DNA of 6,753 bases from positions 1 through 6,753 of the forward strand of contig JAUVUS010000140.1 in the NCBI GenBank assembly GCA_030600865.1. The letters are read 5' to 3'. The stretch comes from Bacteroidales bacterium. GTDB lineage: Bacteria > Bacteroidota > Bacteroidia > Bacteroidales > UBA12077. Below, piece by piece: positions 1 through 4,956 of the stretch; the first letter of the stretch is position 1; each line of letters starts with the position of its first letter. The notes beneath the pieces are model-generated. The model saw nothing but the letters and a program-made list of their open reading frames with translations, searched no databases and was not told where the DNA came from. The translations under genes were made by a program, and so were the position numbers.

Positions 1-30
1 TATCGGGACAATTTAAAACTTAAAAATTAA
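1..30 (+). CDS. C-terminal tail of probable 2-oxoacid:ferredoxin oxidoreductase beta subunit (partial)
   Basis: Frame 1 is open from the window edge and reads YRDNLKLKN before a TAA at 28-30, five bases ahead of the gamma-subunit start. The other two forward frames also stop quickly, so assignment rests on position: in three-subunit 2-oxoacid:ferredoxin oxidoreductases the TPP-binding beta subunit is normally encoded directly before gamma. The basic, charged tail fits such a subunit's C-terminus, but nine residues cannot prove it. The start lies outside the window. Confidence 0.5.
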   Translation, partial: YRDNLKLKN

Positions 31-35
31 GAAAA

Positions 36-590
36 ATGACTGAAGAAATAATTATAGCCGGATTTGGTGGACAGGGAGTTCTTTCGATGGGTAAAATTAT
101 GTGTTACTCAGGTATTGTTCAAGGACAAGAAGTAACATGGATGCCTTCGTACGGACCGGAAATGAGAGGTGGAACTGCAAACGTAACAGTTATAATAAGT
201 GACGATAGAATTAGCTCACCAATCATTAATGAATTCGACACAGCTATTATTCTTAACCAACAATCAATGGACAAATTTGAAAGTATGGTTAAGCCTGGTG
301 GTACATTAATTTACGATGGTAATGGTATTACTCGTCATCCTGAGAGAAAAGATATCAATATTTATCGTGTTCCTGCTGCTGCTGAAGCTGCAAAAATGGA
401 AACTACAAAAACTTTCAATATGATTGTTTTAGGTGGATTCTTAAAAATTAAACCTATAGTTAAAATGGAAAATGTGATTGCCGGATTGAAAAAATCACTA
501 CCGGAACGTTATCATCACATGATTCCTGTTAACGAAAAAGCTGTGAAAAGAGGTACTGAAATTGTAGAAGAAGTTCAAATATTGAAATAA
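36..590 (+). CDS. korC: 2-oxoacid:ferredoxin oxidoreductase, gamma subunit (probably 2-oxoglutarate type)
   Basis: This 184-residue cytoplasmic protein is the gamma (catalytic-domain) subunit of a ferredoxin-dependent 2-oxoacid oxidoreductase, which decarboxylates a 2-oxoacid to its acyl-CoA and reduces ferredoxin. Seen directly: the N-terminal glycine-rich motif GFGGQGV at residues 9-15, the family signature PSYGPEMRGGTANV at 37-50, the NQQSMDKF segment at 74-81 and a GGFLK segment at 133-137. The length is normal for a stand-alone gamma subunit (about 180-190). The ATG at 36 lies five bases after the stop of the preceding frame, consistent with translational coupling in a kor operon whose alpha and beta genes lie to the left. 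Substrate choice (2-oxoglutarate versus branched-chain 2-oxoacids or pyruvate) cannot be fixed from this subunit; 2-oxoglutarate is inferred from the usual three-gene arrangement in Bacteroidota. The gene is intact, and a hairpin terminator follows it. Confidence 0.88.
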   Translation: MTEEIIIAGFGGQGVLSMGKIMCYSGIVQGQEVTWMPSYGPEMRGGTANVTVIISDDRISSPIINEFDTAIILNQQSMDKFESMVKPGGTLIYDGNGITRHPERKDINIYRVPAAAEAAKMETTKTFNMIVLGGFLKIKPIVKMENVIAGLKKSLPERYHHMIPVNEKAVKRGTEIVEEVQILK

Positions 591-613
591 TAAACATTAG
601 ATATACTTGAGTA

Positions 614-650
614 AACATCCGAGGTTATATATAACTTCGGATGTTTTTTT
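614..650 (+). terminator. Intrinsic terminator of the kor operon
   Basis: The arm AACATCCGAGGTTA (614-627) pairs with TAACTTCGGATGTT (632-645) in a 14-bp stem with one G-U pair and a four-base TATA loop. Seven T residues (644-650) follow on the + strand. It starts 24 bases after the gamma-subunit stop. This is a textbook Rho-independent terminator. Confidence 0.9.
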
Positions 651-663
651 ATAATATGATAGG

Positions 664-694
664 TAGATCAGGACATGTCCTGAATCTATTTTTT
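664..694 (+). terminator. Second hairpin with T-run (tandem terminator or operator)
   Basis: TAGAT-CAGGAC-AT-GTCCTG-A-ATCTA (664-688) forms an 11-bp inverted repeat with one bulged A, followed by six T residues (689-694). Its core CAGGACATGTCCTG (669-682) is a perfect 14-base palindrome. The T-run supports a back-up terminator. The perfect palindrome, located ahead of the regulator gene, would also fit a dimeric protein's binding site. I favour the terminator reading. Confidence 0.55.
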
Positions 695-697
695 AAT

Positions 698-810
698 TAT
701 TGTAATTTGTAACTAAAAGTTAAAGATGTGTTTTAAAAACCAATATTATATTTTTGTATAATTACAAAATGTTACATATAATTGCAATATGATTACAAAT
801 TGTTATTTAT
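698..810 (+). promoter_or_regulatory. Regulator leader: repeated TTGTAA/TTACAA sites, likely autoregulatory operator
   Basis: Exact TTGTAA occurs at 700-705 and 707-712, and its complement TTACAA at 762-767 and 793-798, with a near copy TTACAT at 772-777. The 8-base palindrome ATTGCAAT lies at 781-788. Lrp/AsnC proteins bind clusters of degenerate palindromes around their own promoters, and these copies bracket the predicted -7 element at 749-756. The operator role is inferred from position and repetition. The hexamer also appears once upstream of yicC (5882-5887), so it is not unique to this leader. Confidence 0.4.
727..756 (+). promoter_or_regulatory. Predicted Bacteroidota-type promoter of the Lrp-family gene
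   Basis: TATTTTTG at 749-756 matches the -7 consensus TAnnTTTG. TGTG at 727-730, 18 bases upstream, is a one-mismatch match to the TTTG -33 box. Transcription would begin near 760-765, giving a leader of about 50 bases before the ATG at 812. The -7 match is good and the -33 is weak, in a very AT-rich stretch. Confidence 0.4.
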
Positions 811-811
811 C

Positions 812-1273
812 ATGAGTCAAAAAATACAAATTGATGCAACAGACAGAAAAATTTTATCATACCTGTTAAAAAATGCCCGAACACCATTTCTTGAGATTGC
901 AAGATCGTGTGGAATATCGGGAGCGGCAATTCACCAACGTATACGCAAACTCGAAAATGCCGGAATAATTAGCGGGTCGAAGTTTATTGTAAAACCAAAA
1001 GCTGTAGGTTTTGATATTTGTGCTTTTGTAGGAATATTACTTGATAAAGCACACATCTATAATAATGTTATTAAGGAAATAGAGAAAATCCCCGAAATAG
1101 TTGAGTGCCATTTTACTACAGGTACCTGGGCCTTACTGTTAAAAATTTATTGTGTAGATAATCAACATTTAATGAATGTTTTAGTAAATACAATCCAAAA
1201 TATTCCGGGCGTTGCCCGTACTGAAACATTTATTTCACTTGAACAGACTATTGATAGAGAGTTTAGTATATAA
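812..1273 (+). CDS. Lrp/AsnC family transcriptional regulator
   Basis: This 153-residue protein is a feast/famine-type DNA-binding regulator, expected to form dimers or octamers that sense an amino acid or 2-oxoacid. Seen: the opening DATDRKILSYLLKNAR (8-23), typical of the family's first helix; a helix-turn-helix around 27-50 (EIARSCGISGAAIHQRIRKLENAG); a linker strand; and a C-terminal RAM ligand-binding domain from about 68, including the VECHFTTGTWALLLKI segment (97-112) in place of the usual G-x-x-D-ligand loop. The frame extends upstream to a TTG at 782, but the ATG at 812 gives the normal family length and starts just ahead of the conserved helix. The effector cannot be told from sequence. 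Converging neighbours are a small RNA gene and a PLP enzyme acting on D-amino acids, so control of amino-acid metabolism nearby is a reasonable inference, not a demonstrated link. Confidence 0.88.
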   Translation: MSQKIQIDATDRKILSYLLKNARTPFLEIARSCGISGAAIHQRIRKLENAGIISGSKFIVKPKAVGFDICAFVGILLDKAHIYNNVIKEIEKIPEIVECHFTTGTWALLLKIYCVDNQHLMNVLVNTIQNIPGVARTETFISLEQTIDREFSI

Positions 1274-1316
1274 AACTGTTTATAAGTAAGTGTAAATTTA
1301 AGTTTTATATTTTATT
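1268..1316 (+). terminator. Candidate AT-rich terminator of the Lrp-family gene
   Basis: A perfect 10-base inverted repeat, ATATAAAACT (1268-1277) and AGTTTTATAT (1301-1310), encloses the TAA stop (1271-1273) within its left arm and is followed by a T-rich stretch (TTTATT). The 23-base loop and low GC content make it weaker than the other terminators here. It could equally be a 3' end stabiliser or chance in AT-rich sequence. Confidence 0.35.
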
Positions 1317-1351
1317 AACAATAATTCATTAAAAACGTATTAAATATAATC

Positions 1352-1381
1352 TTGCTTAGTTTTAATCAATGTGTATATTTG
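1352..1381 (+). promoter_or_regulatory. Predicted Bacteroidota-type promoter of the small RNA gene
   Basis: TATATTTG at 1374-1381 is an exact fit to the -7 consensus TAnnTTTG. TTG at 1352-1354 (the site reads CTTG from 1351), 19 bases upstream, fits the -33 TTTG box at the preferred spacing. Predicted transcription start is about 1386-1389. No protein-coding gene begins on this strand downstream, so the promoter appears to serve the small RNA alone. Confidence 0.65.
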
Positions 1382-1386
1382 CATCC

Positions 1387-1487
1387 ACAAAAGAGATTAG
1401 GATTAAGAGCCGCCACGCAGGGTACTCTGGTATGTGGATGAAAGTTCCACCGGCTTATAAGGCCCGGGAAAGTCCCGGGCTTCTTTT
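1387..1487 (+). ncRNA. Candidate free-standing small RNA, about 100 nt, family not recognised
   Basis: This GC-rich island sits between two convergent genes in AT-rich DNA, preceded by a good promoter and ended by a strong intrinsic terminator. The interior folds. An outer helix pairs 1407-1412 with 1451-1456 (AGCCG/CGGCT plus a G-U). Inside it, GTGGA (1434-1438) pairs with TCCAC (1446-1450) around a TGAAAGT loop, and CAGG (1418-1421) with TCTG (1426-1429) around GTAC. An alternative pairs CCAC (1413-1416) with GTGG (1434-1437). The first 20 bases (purine-rich, AAAGAGATTAGGATTAAG) look unpaired and could bind targets. No coding potential with a credible start is present. It is too short for 6S or tmRNA and lacks the SRP, RNase P and tRNA signatures. 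A known Bacteroidota motif such as flavo-1 is possible, but I cannot confirm this from memory. The 5' end is estimated from the promoter. Confidence 0.7.
1460..1487 (+). terminator. Strong GC-rich intrinsic terminator of the small RNA
   Basis: GCCCGGGA (1462-1469) pairs perfectly with TCCCGGGC (1473-1480) around an AAG loop; an A-U and a G-U pair can extend the stem. The tail is TTCTTTT (1481-1487). The other side has no T-run when read on the - strand, so it is built for + strand transcripts. Its tail overlaps the TAA of the convergent gene (1486-1488). Confidence 0.9.
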
Positions 1488-2595
1488 ATATGATGTTTCC
1501 TGATAAATGATCAATTATTTCATCATCAACAGATGTGTACTCTTTCATTAAATTGGCAGTCATGCATGAGTGAACAGGTATGATACCAACTAAATCACCA
1601 ATATTTATCTTATTGAATAATTCATCAGAAACTTGTAAGGTTCCATGTTCTTGTGATAATTTTATTAAAAAGTAATCCTTGTCTGGTTTTTTCCAACCTT
1701 GATCATTTAAATGAACTAATTTACCATAAACCTTATTATCTCCAATTTTCATAAATTCTTTTGAAATATGAATTCCTCCTCCATGTATAATAATTTCTTT
1801 CCTTTCTGAGTGTTTAGCAACTACGGGACAAGCCATAACTGTTGCTATCTGTTCAATGCTGCATGAACCTAATTCATATTGCATTAGATCGTAAAAAACA
1901 AAGTTGCCGGGGCGAATTTCATCTATTCCTGAAAAATCATTAGCCAAACTACATGATGGAGTATCGCCTGTTGACATAATTAAATCAGGAAATTTGTCGA
2001 TATATTGTTTTTTTAAAAGAGATAATTTATATAAAGAATCATTATGGATATCAATTATTTCATTTGTACTTTTTGCTTTATAAGTATTTCCTGAGTGCGA
2101 CAAAAAACCTTTAAAATCCAGTTTGTCAGATACTGATGCTAATTTCAAAATTTTGTCAATTGTAAGAAAAATGTCAAACGAAACACCTGTTCTGCGATAT
2201 CCGGTATCGATCTTAATAAAGAACCCAACCTCATATTTTAATTCTTTATTCAGGAACTCAATGGACTCGATATTTTCAACCGTAAGATTTAATTGTACTT
2301 CTTCGGCCAATGAATTAATTGTTTCAATTTCACGAATATTTACAGGGAAAGCAACAGTAATATCTTTCCAGTCATCATTGGCAAAATATTCTGCCATTCG
2401 TAATGAGGAAACTGTAATTTTATTTATGCCAAACTGTTTAAACCATTTTCCGATTATTCGTGACTGATGTGTTTTAAAATGCGGCCTGAAAATTAAATTG
2501 TGTTTTTTGGCTTTCTCTGCCATTAAACGAATATTATTCAGGCATTTTTTTTTATCCAGAATTAAAGTTGGAGATACTATATTATCAATATTCAT
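1486..2595 (-). CDS. PLP-dependent D-serine dehydratase / D-threonine aldolase family enzyme
   Basis: This 369-residue cytoplasmic enzyme belongs to the alanine-racemase-fold (type III) PLP family acting on D-hydroxy amino acids. Seen: RPHFKTHQS at 37-45, with K41 as the expected Schiff-base lysine; a TIM-barrel core with FFIKIDTGYRRTG (125-137); the phosphate-binding STGDTPS at 208-214; EIRPGNFVFYD at 226-236; and a C-terminal beta domain with SQEHG (314-318) and VHSC (341-344). The H342-x-C344 pair matches the zinc ligands of eukaryotic-type D-serine dehydratase (His-x-Cys), whereas D-threonine aldolases carry His-x-Asp. D-serine deamination to pyruvate and ammonia is therefore the better guess, although many bacterial members are uncharacterised. 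The length is normal. The ATG at 2595 sits just before the conserved SPTLILD strand. The gene is monocistronic by spacing and converges on the small RNA gene. Confidence 0.85.
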   Translation of the reverse strand: MNIDNIVSPTLILDKKKCLNNIRLMAEKAKKHNLIFRPHFKTHQSRIIGKWFKQFGINKITVSSLRMAEYFANDDWKDITVAFPVNIREIETINSLAEEVQLNLTVENIESIEFLNKELKYEVGFFIKIDTGYRRTGVSFDIFLTIDKILKLASVSDKLDFKGFLSHSGNTYKAKSTNEIIDIHNDSLYKLSLLKKQYIDKFPDLIMSTGDTPSCSLANDFSGIDEIRPGNFVFYDLMQYELGSCSIEQIATVMACPVVAKHSERKEIIIHGGGIHISKEFMKIGDNKVYGKLVHLNDQGWKKPDKDYFLIKLSQEHGTLQVSDELFNKINIGDLVGIIPVHSCMTANLMKEYTSVDDEIIDHLSGNII

Positions 2596-2625
2596 AGTCT
2601 ATGTAAAATAATTTACACAAAGATA
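2594..2625 (-). promoter_or_regulatory. Predicted promoter and small inverted repeats ahead of the PLP enzyme
   Basis: On the - strand TATCTTTG (2618-2625) fits the -7 consensus TAnnTTTG; no convincing -33 box is seen 19-20 bases further upstream. Between it and the start codon lie GTAAA-ATAA-TTTAC (2603-2616) and CATAG-T-CTATG (2594-2604), short inverted repeats that could be a regulator's site or a small leader hairpin overlapping the start codon. Confidence 0.35.
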
Positions 2626-2629
2626 TTAA

Positions 2630-2728
2630 TTAATAAGGAATACCTTTCTTTCGGACTGATTTTAATGCTTCGATATACCAAATAAATTCATCTGAAAAAC
2701 GTTTAGCATGATTCAGGAAAAGAATGAG
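2630..2728 (-). pseudogene. Coding-like relic between two genes, no start codon
   Basis: The frame is open between TAA 2729-2731 and TAA 2630-2632 and contains the protein-like string AKRFSDEFIWYIEALKS followed by VRKKGIPY. It has no ATG, GTG or TTG. It lies in the same frame as the CNNM/CBS gene, beyond that gene's TGA (2738-2740) and one further stop. The amino-acid mix (Trp, Tyr, charged residues, few Leu/Ser artefacts) looks more coding than the rest of this gap, but 32 residues may be chance. I do not recognise it; it could be the eroded end of a lost gene. The remainder of the 142-bp gap shows only the promoter listed separately. Confidence 0.25.
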
Positions 2729-2737
2729 TTATGTAAA

Positions 2738-3775
2738 TCATTTCAAATCGTTTTGCTTTTTTTCCCAAACTTTTTTGGCGAGTTCCTGCATATCTTCTAC
2801 ATTATCGGATTCGTCCATTATTTCTGTTCCTAACAGTGTTTCTATAATATCTTCCATAGTAACAATTCCAACCATTTCGCCATATTCGCCTACAACCATT
2901 GCAATATGTTCTTTTTCTTCAATTAATTTATAGAAAAACCTGATTATAGGCATTTGCTCATTAACAACTTTAATTTCACGTCGTAAACTAAGAAGTTTAT
3001 TATTTTCTTTCTTATCAATCATGTATTGCATGATATCATCTTTAAGAACATAGCCTGTTATATTTTCAATATCTTTTTGAAAAACCGGAATCCTCGAAAA
3101 TATTATTTTATCATTCTTTTCTATAAATTCTTTAACAGTAATATTCTCTTCTACCGCAAATACTACTGTTCTTGGTGTTAATATACTTTTTACTTCAATT
3201 TTATTAAACACCATAAGGTTTAAAAGAATTTTCGATTCTTCTTTTTTAAAAACACCTTCTTTTATACTAATTTCTGCCATTGCATGAAATTCCGACCTGC
3301 TTAAAACATTTTGTGTTTGGTCTTTTTTAAGCGATTTAGTAATAAATTTAGCAAATGCAATTATTGGATAAAAAGGAGAGTAGATCATCCCTTTTAAAAA
3401 GTATGGTATCACAGGAGCCAGTTTTTTCCAATAATTGACACCCAGAGTTTTAGGAATTATTTCAGCGAATATCAGAATTGATATGGTTAATACTCCTGAT
3501 GTTATAGAAAGATATTCGTTACCCCATAATCTTTGAGCTTGCACACCCACACCAACAGCCCCAACTGTATTAGCAAAGGTGTTAATTGTAAGTATTGCAG
3601 CTAAAGGAGTATCAATTTTTTCTTTGAATTTTTGTAATGATTTAGCAAAAGCTTTCCCCTCATTTACTTTACCGGCCAGAAAGCTTGGAGTTATACTTAA
3701 CAGAGAGGCTTCAAGTATAGAACATATGAAAGATATTATTACTGCAATTAAAAAATATAAAATTAACAATCCCAT
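2738..3775 (-). CDS. CNNM (DUF21) plus CBS-pair membrane protein, hemolysin/CorC-like
   Basis: This 345-residue inner-membrane protein belongs to the CNNM/CorC group, linked in other bacteria to Mg2+/Co2+ efflux and historically called hemolysin. Seen: a CNNM domain with hydrophobic segments at about 3-26, 57-80, 88-108 and 119-142, including the conserved EAS (22-24), INTFANTVGAVGVG (64-77) and FAEIIPKTLG (103-112). A cytoplasmic CBS pair follows from about 195 to 318, with ILTPRTVV (198-205), SRIPVF (227-232), GYVLKDDI (241-248) and EYGEMVGIVTMEDIIETLLG (297-316). The protein ends about 30 residues after the second CBS repeat, so the C-terminal CorC_HlyC domain of longer relatives is absent, as in many short Bacteroidota members. 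The start is 27 bp after nadD, so it is probably transcribed with the yicC-gmk-nadD operon. Ion specificity is not visible. Confidence 0.87.
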   Translation of the reverse strand: MGLLILYFLIAVIISFICSILEASLLSITPSFLAGKVNEGKAFAKSLQKFKEKIDTPLAAILTINTFANTVGAVGVGVQAQRLWGNEYLSITSGVLTISILIFAEIIPKTLGVNYWKKLAPVIPYFLKGMIYSPFYPIIAFAKFITKSLKKDQTQNVLSRSEFHAMAEISIKEGVFKKEESKILLNLMVFNKIEVKSILTPRTVVFAVEENITVKEFIEKNDKIIFSRIPVFQKDIENITGYVLKDDIMQYMIDKKENNKLLSLRREIKVVNEQMPIIRFFYKLIEEKEHIAMVVGEYGEMVGIVTMEDIIETLLGTEIMDESDNVEDMQELAKKVWEKKQNDLK

Positions 3776-3802
3776 TTATTAATACTTTTAGTTAAATGTA
3801 AT

Positions 3803-4378
3803 TTAATTTCTGTACAAATTCATTTTTTCAATATACTTGTAAACTTCTTCAGGAAGAAAGTATCTCATGTCTTTGTTGTTTTTAATCGATTCACGAATAA
3901 AACTGGAAGAGATTTCCATTAGCGGAGCATTAATCAAACTTAAGCTTTTATGATTCTCATATTCGCCGAGTTCATAACCAGGTCGTGGATAAACATAAAG
4001 CTTATATTGTTTTAAAATTTGCTCGTAGTTTTTCCATTTATGAAATGATTGAAAATTATCTGTACCAACTATCAGGACAAAATCATGTTTTGGATTTCTT
4101 TCCGACAAATAAGTTAAAGTATCAATAGTATAGGATGGTTTTGGAAGACTATACTCAATATCTGTGGGTTTAATTTTAAAATCATCTTTTAAGGCAAGCT
4201 CAACCATCTTAAGCCTGTCATATTCATTCAATAAAGTTTTTTTCTTTTTTAAAGGATTTTGAGGACTTATAACAAGCCATATTTCATCTAAATCACTGTA
4301 CTCAACCATATAATTTGCAATAGCAAGATGACCAATATGAATTGGATTGAAAGAACCAAAAAATAATCCTGTTTTCAT
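3803..4378 (-). CDS. nadD: Nicotinate-nucleotide adenylyltransferase
   Basis: This 191-residue cytoplasmic enzyme transfers AMP from ATP to nicotinate mononucleotide, giving deamido-NAD, the penultimate step of NAD synthesis. Seen: the nucleotidyltransferase signature GSFNPIHIGH at 8-17 (the HxGH pair binds ATP); SPQNPLK at 39-45, typical of bacterial NadD; PSYTIDTL at 81-88, contacting nicotinate mononucleotide; GTDNF at 105-109; and the second nucleotide-binding motif ISSSFIRE at 156-163, where family members usually have ISSTxIR. The length is standard. The gene starts seven bases after the gmk stop, so it is co-transcribed, and the order yicC-gmk-nadD is common in Bacteroidota. No defects are seen. 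Confidence 0.95.
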   Translation of the reverse strand: MKTGLFFGSFNPIHIGHLAIANYMVEYSDLDEIWLVISPQNPLKKKKTLLNEYDRLKMVELALKDDFKIKPTDIEYSLPKPSYTIDTLTYLSERNPKHDFVLIVGTDNFQSFHKWKNYEQILKQYKLYVYPRPGYELGEYENHKSLSLINAPLMEISSSFIRESIKNNKDMRYFLPEEVYKYIEKMNLYRN

Positions 4379-4385
4379 TTCTTTA

Positions 4386-4949
4386 TTACTTAATAAAGTT
4401 AATTACAACTTTTTCTGATTCCATTATTGCATTGTCCAGATTATCATTTACAATAATTATATCAAACCTTTCTGCGTAGTTTAGTTCTTCCTTAGCCTTA
4501 TTTATTCTTGTTTCAATATCTTCTATACTATCTGTTGATCGCAGAATAAGTCTTTTTTCAAGTTCTTCGATACTTGGTGGCATAATAAAAATTGATAATG
4601 CTTTATCCGGATATTTTTTCTTAATTCTTAAACCTCCGACAACATCAACATCAAATATTACATGTTTACCTTGATTCCAGATTCTTTCTAACTCACTTTT
4701 TAACGTACCATAAAAACGATTCTCGTAAACTTCTTCCCATTCAACAAATTCATCCTTATCTATTTTTTCTTTGAAATCATCTGCTGAAAGAAAATAGTAA
4801 TCTTTTCCATCAGTTTCGTTTTCTCTTTTAGGGCGACTAGTGGCTGATATCGAGAATTCAAGATCTAAGTCTTTTTCTAAAAGAGTCCTTACTATTGTAG
4901 TTTTGCCCGATCCTGATGGTGCTGAAAATATAAATAGTTTGCCTTCCAT
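4386..4949 (-). CDS. gmk: Guanylate kinase
   Basis: This 187-residue cytoplasmic enzyme phosphorylates GMP (and dGMP) to GDP with ATP; it is essential for guanine nucleotide supply and (p)ppGpp turnover. Seen: the P-loop SAPSGSGKTT at 9-18; the GMP-binding segment SISATSRPKRENETDGKDYY at 33-52, with S35, R39, R42 and Y51; the E70 and FYGT (79-82) region; DVDVVGG at 100-106; and lid arginines R133, R137 and R148 around LILRSTDSIEDIETRI. The length is that of a compact bacterial guanylate kinase. Gaps of only seven bases on both sides place it in the middle of the yicC-gmk-nadD operon. Confidence 0.96.
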   Translation of the reverse strand: MEGKLFIFSAPSGSGKTTIVRTLLEKDLDLEFSISATSRPKRENETDGKDYYFLSADDFKEKIDKDEFVEWEEVYENRFYGTLKSELERIWNQGKHVIFDVDVVGGLRIKKKYPDKALSIFIMPPSIEELEKRLILRSTDSIEDIETRINKAKEELNYAERFDIIIVNDNLDNAIMESEKVVINFIK

Positions 4950-4956
4950 ATTAAAA

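Noticed and set aside
782..811. Upstream TTG start for the Lrp-family regulator, adding ten residues
   Set aside because: The extension is not family-like, lies in the repeat-rich leader, and the ATG at 812 gives the normal length and N-terminus.
1407..1456. tRNA-like fold in the small RNA
   Set aside because: There is no T-arm GGTTCRA motif, no anticodon arm and no 7-bp acceptor stem; the length is also wrong.
1466..1480. Resemblance of GGGAAAGTCCCGGGC to the RNase P RNA motif GGAAAGTCCGGGC
   Set aside because: The match is simply the terminator hairpin; RNase P RNA is over 300 nt and none of its other conserved regions are present.
1432..1503. A 23-codon open frame starting ATG TGG ATG within the small RNA
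   Set aside because: It has no ribosome-binding context, runs straight through the GC-rich terminator, and its stop lies inside the convergent gene. The RNA structure explains the bases better.
2123..2467. Open frame antisense to the PLP enzyme, and similar antisense frames at 2724-2933, 3579-3782, 5675-5881 and 6002-6205
   Set aside because: Each overlaps a conserved gene on the other strand, has low-complexity Ser/Ile/Phe-rich content and shows no family motif; they are compositional shadows.
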